Translations under genes and position numbers: made by a program
Part shown: in pieces, positions 1 to 5,259 of the stretch
How the letters are laid out: the number at the start of each line of letters is the position of its first letter
Position numbering within the stretch: the first letter of the stretch is position 1
The notes under the pieces: generated by a model
What the model was told of the DNA's origin: nothing
Seen by the model: the letters and a program-made list of their open reading frames with translations, nothing else
The model's database searches: none
Assembly: GCA_022360075.1 (NCBI GenBank)
Contig: JAKSDN010000266.1
Location: 1 to 5,259, forward strand
DNA length: 5,259 bases
From: Kiloniellales bacterium
Lineage (GTDB): Bacteria > Pseudomonadota > Alphaproteobacteria > Kiloniellales > JAKSDN01
Direction of reading: 5' to 3'

Positions 1-1084
<1,084 letters not shown>

Positions 1085-1921
1085 TTATTGGGCGCTGGCG
1101 CTTGCCAACGCCTTTTCTTGCGCAGGCCTGTATCCGGTGGTCTCGAGCCAGCTCTCGAAGGCCGCTTGGGAGACCACCTCGACGGCGATCGGCATATAGC
1201 CGTGGCCGGCACCGCAGAGCTCCGAGCACTGGCCGTAGAAGACCCCTTCCTGCTGGGCCTCGAACCAGGTCTCGTTCAGGCGTCCCGGAATGGCGTCGAT
1301 CTTCACGCCGAAGGCCGGCACGGCCCAGGCGTGGATCACGTCGGCGGCGGTCACGATCACCCGGACCTTGGTGTCGACCGGAACCACCATGCGGCTGTCG
1401 ACCTCGAGCAGACGCGGCTGGCCCGCGCCCAGCTCGTGGTCTTCGAGCATGACCGAGTCGAATGCCAGGTCTTGGTCCGGATACTCGTAGGACCAGTAGA
1501 ACTGGTTGCCGATCGCCTTGACGGTCAGCGCCGAGTCCGGGACCACGTCGAGGAAGTAGTGCAGCTTGAATGAGGGGATGGAGATCAGCACCAGGATCAG
1601 CACCGGGACGGCGGTCCAAATCACCTCGAGTGCCGTGTTGTGAGTCACCTTGGAGGGCGTCGGGTTGCGTTTCGCGCTGAAGCGCCACATCACGTAAATC
1701 AGCAGCGCCAGGACGAAGGCGCTGATCAGCGTGATGATGATCAGCACCAGCGTCCAGAAATCCCAGATCTGCGCCATCACCGGCGTGACCGGCGCCTGCA
1801 GGTTCATCTGCCAGGGCGAAGACGGCTCGACCGCCATCGCCGGGCCGGCGAGGCCCATCAAGACGGCGAAAAGGGCAATTGGAACGGCGCGCAGGGCGCC
1901 AAACGGGACATGACGCAACAA
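1085..1921 (-). CDS. ctaC: Cytochrome c oxidase subunit II with CuA centre
   Basis: This subunit takes electrons from cytochrome c at a dinuclear CuA site and passes them to subunit I. I chose the TTG at 1921: GGGGAG lies 6 bases upstream, and translation then opens with a clean signal peptide (hydrophobic core, cleavage after AMA at about residue 30), giving 278 aa. The frame stays open to an ATG at 2023, but that adds 34 Arg/Gly-rich residues, has no ribosome site, and lies on the predicted transcription start. Numbered from the TTG, two membrane helices lie at about 54-79 and 99-117, with Glu99 matching the K-channel entry glutamate. The periplasmic cupredoxin domain has all CuA ligands: His197, then CSELCGAGHGYM with Cys232, Glu234, Cys236, His240 and Met243. 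The electron-entry motif reads NQFYWSYEYP, with Phe141 where the family has Trp. The TTG at 1918 is a less likely alternative start. Confidence 0.96.
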   Translation of the reverse strand: MLRHVPFGALRAVPIALFAVLMGLAGPAMAVEPSSPWQMNLQAPVTPVMAQIWDFWTLVLIIITLISAFVLALLIYVMWRFSAKRNPTPSKVTHNTALEVIWTAVPVLILVLISIPSFKLHYFLDVVPDSALTVKAIGNQFYWSYEYPDQDLAFDSVMLEDHELGAGQPRLLEVDSRMVVPVDTKVRVIVTAADVIHAWAVPAFGVKIDAIPGRLNETWFEAQQEGVFYGQCSELCGAGHGYMPIAVEVVSQAAFESWLETTGYRPAQEKALASASAQ

Positions 1922-1927
1922 GGTTCG

Positions 1928-1933
1928 CTCCCC
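1928..1933 (-). promoter_or_regulatory. Ribosome binding site supporting a TTG start for ctaC
   Basis: GGGGAG sits 6 bases before TTG 1921 and 9 before TTG 1918. It is the only good Shine-Dalgarno site upstream of the signal peptide, and it argues against the ATG at 2023, which has none. A 15-base GC-rich inverted repeat (1935-1949) ends one base upstream of it. Confidence 0.6.
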
Positions 1934-1934
1934 A

Positions 1935-1949
1935 AGGCCGCCGCGGCCT
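1935..1949. repeat. GC-rich perfect inverted repeat next to the ctaC ribosome site
   Basis: AGGCCGC-C-GCGGCCT on the plus strand: 7-base arms around one central base, so as RNA it would fold with 5 to 6 pairs. It falls in the predicted ctaC leader, just upstream of the GGGGAG. It could restrict ribosome access, but in GC-rich DNA such a repeat may be chance. Confidence 0.4.
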
Positions 1950-2027
1950 CCCCCACGACAAGCAAGCGGCTTCTGCGAAGGGCGCGTCCGGACAACAGAC
2001 AAGCCGGGCCGCCGTAAAACCATATCA

Positions 2028-2033
2028 ACTATA
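2028..2033 (-). promoter_or_regulatory. Predicted -10 box of the cox operon
   Basis: TATAGT matches the sigma-70 -10 consensus at five of six positions, in an AT-rich patch (about 2020-2050) that stands out from the GC-rich surroundings. A hexamer 17 bases upstream (2051-2056, ATCGCA) is a poor -35, as expected where an activator is needed. The predicted start of transcription is G at about 2021, leaving a leader of roughly 100 bases before TTG 1921. Confidence 0.5.
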
Positions 2034-2052
2034 GGGTTTTATTGCGCAAATG

Positions 2053-2072
2053 CGATTGACATAGATCAATCG
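2053..2072. promoter_or_regulatory. FNR/FixK-type operator upstream of ctaC
   Basis: CGATTGA-N6-TCAATCG is a perfect 7-base inverted repeat. Its core at 2056-2069 is TTGAC-ATAG-ATCAA, which fits the TTGAY-N4-RTCAA consensus of Crp/Fnr-family regulators (FNR, FnrL, FixK). The centre (2062.5) is 41.5 bases upstream of the start predicted from the -10 box at 2028-2033, the classic class II activator position. The match to consensus and the spacing are seen directly. Which regulator binds, and whether it activates or represses, is inference. Confidence 0.7.
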
Positions 2073-2153
2073 GCGTTGCGATACGGTCGTCTCTGGCTAG
2101 GAGCTTTTAACGACCGGGAAGATCAGGCAACGACAGGTATTCGGCGGCTTTCG

Positions 2154-2987
2154 CTACGCCGGCTTGCGGCAGAAGACCTCGATGGGGATCGTCCGCCCTT
2201 CGGCGACACCGCGGCCGCTGTTGGCGATCGCCTCGGCGGCGATGTCGCCATGGACCAGATGGATTGCACGGTGCGGCGGCTTCTCGCCGCGCTCGACCGC
2301 GGCGCGCGAGCGGGCCCCGAAGTCCTTCGACTCCTCGGCCGTCTCCCTGAGCGTCAGATCGACGAAGCCGGCGGCCTCCAGGCCTTCGGTCGTCTGCGCC
2401 GGCGTGGCGAGAAAGCTCGAGTCCGCCGTCCGCGCCCAGGGAGTCGGGAAGTCCGGACTGCCGTTCGGCCCCTGCGCCAGCTCCGATAGGACCAGCCAGG
2501 CCCGGGGCCGCAGGACGCGGTGGATCTCCCGGTAGAACGCGACTTTGTCGGCGATGTTCATGGACACGTTCATCGAGTAGGCGCCGTCGAAGCACGCATC
2601 GGCGAAGGGCATCTCGAGTGCGTTGCCCTGCTCGAAGGCGACCCGCTCGGCCAGGCCGAGCTGCCCGGTCAGCTCGCGGGCGACGGCGCAGAACTCCTCG
2701 GTCAGATCGATGCCCGTGACCCGGCAGCCGAAGCGGTCGGCGATGTAGCGGGCCGGGCCGCCGATGCCGCTGCCGACGTCCAAGAGGTGATCCGACACCG
2801 CCACCGTGAGACGCCCGGCCAACTGCTCGGTCGCCTCCATCCCCCGGCCATGGAACTGGTCGTATGGCGCCAGCGCCTCCATGGTCGGCCGCTCCGGATC
2901 GGCCCCATCGTCCGCCAGGGCCGACCGCAGCCGCGCCATCAGCTCGCCGCTCGTGTAGTGACTTGAGACTTCAGTTGTACCGGTCAC
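2154..2987 (-). CDS. Class I SAM-dependent methyltransferase, substrate unknown
   Basis: A 277-aa soluble Rossmann-fold methyltransferase of the Methyltransf_11/UbiE-like group. Numbered from the chosen GTG, motif I is DVGSGIGG (70-77), the acidic ribose-binding residue is Asp94 in GIDLT, motif II is GNALEMPF (121-128), and FDGAYSMNVSMNI (133-145) and RVLRP (157-161) follow. The usual Gly-Gly after RVLRP is replaced by Arg-Ala. An N-terminal lid region (YTSGELMARL onward, with PYDQFHGRG near 41-49) recalls small-molecule N- or C-methyltransferases such as the sarcosine/dimethylglycine and sterol groups, but does not settle the substrate. The GTG at 2987 has AAGGGG 7 bases upstream. Starts at 3059 (GTG), 3056 (ATG) and 3020 (ATG) are in frame but lack a well-spaced ribosome site. 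It is co-directional with the AhpD-like gene, 102 bases downstream, so it may be in the same transcript. Confidence 0.9.
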   Translation of the reverse strand: MTGTTEVSSHYTSGELMARLRSALADDGADPERPTMEALAPYDQFHGRGMEATEQLAGRLTVAVSDHLLDVGSGIGGPARYIADRFGCRVTGIDLTEEFCAVARELTGQLGLAERVAFEQGNALEMPFADACFDGAYSMNVSMNIADKVAFYREIHRVLRPRAWLVLSELAQGPNGSPDFPTPWARTADSSFLATPAQTTEGLEAAGFVDLTLRETAEESKDFGARSRAAVERGEKPPHRAIHLVHGDIAAEAIANSGRGVAEGRTIPIEVFCRKPA

Positions 2988-2994
2988 GCCGAGG

Positions 2995-3000
2995 CCCCTT
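2995..3000 (-). promoter_or_regulatory. Ribosome binding site deciding the GTG start of the methyltransferase
   Basis: AAGGGG, within AGGGAAGGGG, ends 7 bases before GTG 2987. The upstream in-frame ATG codons have no comparable site at proper spacing. Confidence 0.6.
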
Positions 3001-3068
3001 CCCTGCGAAGCTGGAACCATAGAGTCCAGGCAACCGCGATCATTGCAAGCAGGCATCACCTTGCCGTT

Positions 3069-3089
3069 CGGTTCCCGACACGGGGACCG
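3069..3089 (-). terminator. Hairpin directly after the AhpD-like gene, without U-run
   Basis: Plus-strand arms CGGTTCCCG and CGGGGACCG around ACA form a 9-position stem. In the minus-strand transcript eight positions pair, with one C-A mismatch. It starts one base after the stop codon at 3090-3092. No T-run follows, so it is at best a weak or partial terminator, or a transcript-stabilising stem. Confidence 0.3.
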
Positions 3090-3677
3090 TCAGTCGCGCC
3101 GCCCGAGCATGTAGAACTCGTCGTTCGGGCGCATGTCCATGAAGTTCGCCATGCGGTTCGACATGCCGAAGAAGGAGGCGATGGCGGCGATGTCCCAGAT
3201 CTCGTCGCGGTCGAAGTCCGCGGCCTCGAGCGCCGCGAGATCGGCGTCGCCGATCTCATGCGCGGCCTCGGCGACCTTCATCGCGAAGTCCAGCATCGCG
3301 CGCTGCCGCGGCGTGATGTCGGCCTTGCGGTAGTTCGCGGCGATCTGATCGGCGATCCGCGAGTCCTTGGCGTAGACCCGCAGGATCGCGCCGTGGGCGA
3401 TGACGCAGTACTGGCACTGGTTCGCGCTGCTCGTGGCGACCACGATCATCTCGCGCTCGGCCGGCGTCAGCCCCTCCTCCTTGTCCATCAGCGCGTCGTG
3501 ATAGGCCATGAAGGCGCGGAACTCGGCCGGCCGGTAGGCGAGCGCCAGGAAAACGTTCGGGATGAAGCCCGCCTTCTCCTGCACCGCCTCGATCCGGGCC
3601 CGGATATCGTCCGGCAGCTCGTCGAGCGCCGGGATCGGATAACGGCTGATCGAGGCGGAAGCGGCCGATGCGGTCAT
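3090..3677 (-). CDS. Peroxidase-related enzyme, AhpD/CMD-like
   Basis: A 195-aa protein of the carboxymuconolactone decarboxylase (CMD) superfamily, in the alkylhydroperoxidase AhpD-like, peroxidase-related branch. The key motif is NQCQYCVIAHG: Cys88, Cys91 and His95 from the chosen start, with Glu76 twelve residues before the first Cys, the same spacing as Glu118-Cys130 in mycobacterial AhpD. All four are consistent with thiol-based peroxide reduction. The N-terminal half (AGFIPNVFLALAYRP) and the C-terminal SFFGMSNRMANF stretch are typical of the subfamily. It lacks a signal peptide and is likely cytoplasmic. The ATG at 3677 has GAGGAG 6 bases upstream. A GTG at 3704, overlapping the TGA of the upstream reductase gene, would add nine residues and is less likely. 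The 23-base gap to that gene indicates one operon. The electron donor and true substrate are unknown. Confidence 0.92.
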   Translation of the reverse strand: MTASAASASISRYPIPALDELPDDIRARIEAVQEKAGFIPNVFLALAYRPAEFRAFMAYHDALMDKEEGLTPAEREMIVVATSSANQCQYCVIAHGAILRVYAKDSRIADQIAANYRKADITPRQRAMLDFAMKVAEAAHEIGDADLAALEAADFDRDEIWDIAAIASFFGMSNRMANFMDMRPNDEFYMLGRRD

Positions 3678-3683
3678 GGCGGT

Positions 3684-3689
3684 CTCCTC
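3684..3689 (-). promoter_or_regulatory. Ribosome binding site of the AhpD-like gene
   Basis: GAGGAG lies 6 bases before ATG 3677, in the short gap after the reductase stop codon. It favours ATG 3677 over the overlapping GTG at 3704. Confidence 0.7.
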
Positions 3690-3700
3690 GTCGGGGGAGG

Positions 3701-5259
3701 TCACTGCGGCGGATCGACAATATCCGGCAGCGCGAAGGGGTCGACTGATTCCAGCGGACCGGCCAGGCGCTCAACCTCGACCAGCGTGCTCATGGCCGAA
3801 GGCCCCTGGCCCAGGCTCGAGGTGCCGCAGTCCCGTGTCAGCATGTTGGGGTTACCGCCGCGATCGGGGCTGCCAGGCAGACCCCAGTCGCGCGGCGCAT
3901 ACCAGCCGCCGGTCGGCAGCAGCACGACGCCTGGCGCAAGGTCGTCCGTCAGCCTGGCGGACGCCTGCGTCTCGCCCCGGCCATTGAACACACGCACGGC
4001 ATCGCCCTCCCCGATCCCGCGCCGCATGGCATCGACGGGGTTCATGCCCAGCGGCTCCAGCCCGCCGCGCCGCTCGGCCGCGGAGGGCACTGCGAAGCTC
4101 ATCTGGCTGTGCAGCCGCGGGGCCGGCTGATTGGAAATGAGGTGCAAGGGGTACCGCGCCGCGCCCGGCGCACCGAGCCACTCCCGGGGCTCACGCCACT
4201 GCGCGTGGCCGGCGAGGCCGGCATCGCCGAAGCCGGCGATCGTCTCCGAGGCGATCTCGATGCGGCCGGAGGGCGTGGCCAGCGGATGCGCGGCCGGGTC
4301 CGCGCGGAACGCGGCAAGCAGGTTGTAGGGCACTAGCGGCGCCGGCTGCTCCGCGTGGCCGGCGGCCCAGAAGGTGTCGAAGTCGGGCATCGAGACGCCG
4401 CGCGCCGTCGTCTTCGCGCGCGCCTCGTCATAGAGCCGGCGCAGCCAGGCCATCTCGTCCAGGCCCTCGGTGAATTCCGCTTCCCGGCCGAAGCGGGCCG
4501 CAAGGCCACGTAGGATATCGTGGTCGTTGCGCGCCTCGCCCTGCGGCTCGATCGCCTGCTTCATGGCCAGGATGAAGCGGTCGCGCCCCGACGCGCCGAT
4601 GTCGTTACGCTCCAGCGTGGTCGTCGCCGGCAGCACGATGTCGGCGAGCCGCGCAGCCGGCGTCCACCAGATTTCGTGCACGACGACCGTCTCGGGCCGC
4701 CGGAAGGCCTCGACCAGGCGGTTGAGGTCCTGGTGATGATGAAAGGGATTGCCGCCGCACCAGTAGACCGTGCCGATCTCCGGATAGCGGTGGGTCTCGC
4801 CGTTGAAGCGGTAGCGCTCCCCGGGATGCAGCAGGCAGTCGGCGATCCGGGCCACGGGGATCGACGAGCCCGCCGGGTTCGGCCCCTTGGACAGCGCGGG
4901 CGAGGCGACGGGATGGCGCGGCGCGCCCATGCCGCCCATGGAGCCGAGGCCGAAGGCCAGGCCGCCGCCGGGCAGGCCGATATCGCCGATCAGGGCCGCG
5001 AGGGCGACGCTGGCCCAGAAGCTCTGCTCGCCGTTCTCGGCACGTTGGAGCGCCCAGGCGGTGGTGAGCAGCGTGCGCTGTCCGGCCGCCCGGCGGGCCA
5101 GATCGCGGATCTTCGCCGCGGGCACGCCCGTGATCGCCGCCGCCCATTCGGGCGACTTTTTTGCGCCATCATCCGTGCCATCGAGATAGTGCGCGAAGGC
5201 GTCGAGGCCGACGCAGTGGGTCTCGCAGAAGCCGAGGTCGGCCAGGCCTTCCTCGATCA
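3701..5259 (-). CDS. Molybdopterin oxidoreductase, biotin/methionine sulfoxide (or TMAO/DMSO) reductase type, 5' end cut by window edge
   Basis: The frame runs open from the stop at 3701 to the right edge: 518 codons of a protein that usually has about 750-800 residues, so roughly the first third is missing. It belongs to the DMSO reductase family, which uses a bis-MGD molybdenum cofactor to reduce S- or N-oxides. Signatures include EWAAAITGVPAAKI (5106-5147), LGSMGGMG, YWCGGNPFHHHQDLNR (4718-4765), ADIVLPATTTLERNDIG, and a C-terminal molybdopterin-dinucleotide-binding domain from about YPLHLISNQPAPRLHSQ (near 4150) through GGNPNMLTRDCGTSSLGQG. The pattern is most like BisC/TorZ enzymes. The Mo-ligating serine and any Tat signal peptide would be in the missing part, so neither oxide specificity nor location can be decided. 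An internal GTG at 5125 is not the start, because family-like sequence (FCETHCVGLDAFAHYLDG) continues upstream of it. The AhpD-like gene follows after 23 bases. Confidence 0.93.
   Translation of the reverse strand, partial: IEEGLADLGFCETHCVGLDAFAHYLDGTDDGAKKSPEWAAAITGVPAAKIRDLARRAAGQRTLLTTAWALQRAENGEQSFWASVALAALIGDIGLPGGGLAFGLGSMGGMGAPRHPVASPALSKGPNPAGSSIPVARIADCLLHPGERYRFNGETHRYPEIGTVYWCGGNPFHHHQDLNRLVEAFRRPETVVVHEIWWTPAARLADIVLPATTTLERNDIGASGRDRFILAMKQAIEPQGEARNDHDILRGLAARFGREAEFTEGLDEMAWLRRLYDEARAKTTARGVSMPDFDTFWAAGHAEQPAPLVPYNLLAAFRADPAAHPLATPSGRIEIASETIAGFGDAGLAGHAQWREPREWLGAPGAARYPLHLISNQPAPRLHSQMSFAVPSAAERRGGLEPLGMNPVDAMRRGIGEGDAVRVFNGRGETQASARLTDDLAPGVVLLPTGGWYAPRDWGLPGSPDRGGNPNMLTRDCGTSSLGQGPSAMSTLVEVERLAGPLESVDPFALPDIVDPPQ

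Larger units (their letters stand above)
2024..2153. other. Intergenic region between methyltransferase and cox operon
   Basis: It holds the operator, the -10 box and an 8-base palindrome, TTGCGCAA (2042-2049), between them. I found no hairpin with a U-run after the methyltransferase stop at 2154, so read-through into the cox operon is possible. No small ORF with a ribosome site is visible on either strand. Confidence 0.6.

Noticed and set aside
2056..2085. Plus-strand promoter using TTGACA (2056-2061) as -35
   Set aside because: No good -10 box lies 16-18 bases downstream (only a GATACG-like hexamer), and no plausible plus-strand gene follows. The TTGACA is better explained as half of the Fnr-type palindrome.
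2107..2595. Alternative minus-strand frame overlapping the methyltransferase
   Set aside because: Its composition is Arg/Gly/Ala-rich shadow sequence. The methyltransferase frame holds all the conserved motifs through to the normal C-terminus, so no frameshift needs to be invoked.
3012..3054. Possible separate promoter for the methyltransferase (TTGCAA with TATGGT on the minus strand)
   Set aside because: The spacing is about 21 bases and both boxes are weak, so it cannot be told from background.
3258..4130. Plus-strand open frame of 290 codons opposite the AhpD-like and reductase genes
   Set aside because: It is antisense to two genes with clear family motifs, spans their junction, and has no ribosome site or recognisable domain.
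4605..5147. Alternative minus-strand frame overlapping the Mo reductase
   Set aside because: It is a shadow of the reductase frame, which is intact and conserved across the same stretch. It is noted only as the frame that a -1 slip would enter.

Overview
The window is a GC-rich (mid-60s % by eye) stretch of bacterial chromosome with every gene on the minus strand, so it reads biologically from right (5259) to left (1). Gene content, codon use and the aa3-type oxidase sequences point to an alphaproteobacterium, possibly a Rhodospirillales-like lineage; that placement is inference from general resemblance, not from a search.

From right to left, the layout is as follows. (1) 3701-5259 holds the C-terminal two thirds of a molybdopterin oxidoreductase of the DMSO reductase family, closest in feel to biotin/methionine sulfoxide reductase (BisC/TorZ type). 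Its N-terminus is beyond the right edge. (2) 3090-3677, 23 bases downstream, is a small peroxidase-related carboxymuconolactone-decarboxylase/AhpD-like protein with an intact CxxC-x3-H redox centre. (3) 2154-2987 is a class I SAM-dependent methyltransferase of unknown substrate. (4) 2024-2153 is an intergenic region with a near-perfect FNR/FixK-type palindrome and a good -10 box aimed at the next gene. (5) 1085-1921 is cytochrome c oxidase subunit II (ctaC/coxB). (6) 1-1051 is cytochrome c oxidase subunit I (ctaD/coxA), whose 3' end is beyond the left edge.

Two units seem to be present. The right-hand one (Mo reductase, AhpD-like protein, perhaps the methyltransferase) looks like a redox-repair or sulfur/oxyanion reduction group, but no joint function is proven. 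The left-hand one is the start of a classical aa3 oxidase operon (ctaC-ctaD), the proton-pumping terminal oxidase of aerobic respiration.

The most notable signals are three. The Crp/Fnr-family box lies exactly where a class II activator would sit relative to the -10 box of the aa3 operon. The aromatic residue at the known cytochrome c electron-entry position of subunit II is Phe, not Trp. The three-gene reductase/peroxidase/methyltransferase neighbourhood is unusual. I saw no tRNA, rRNA, CRISPR array, insertion sequence or prophage signal.
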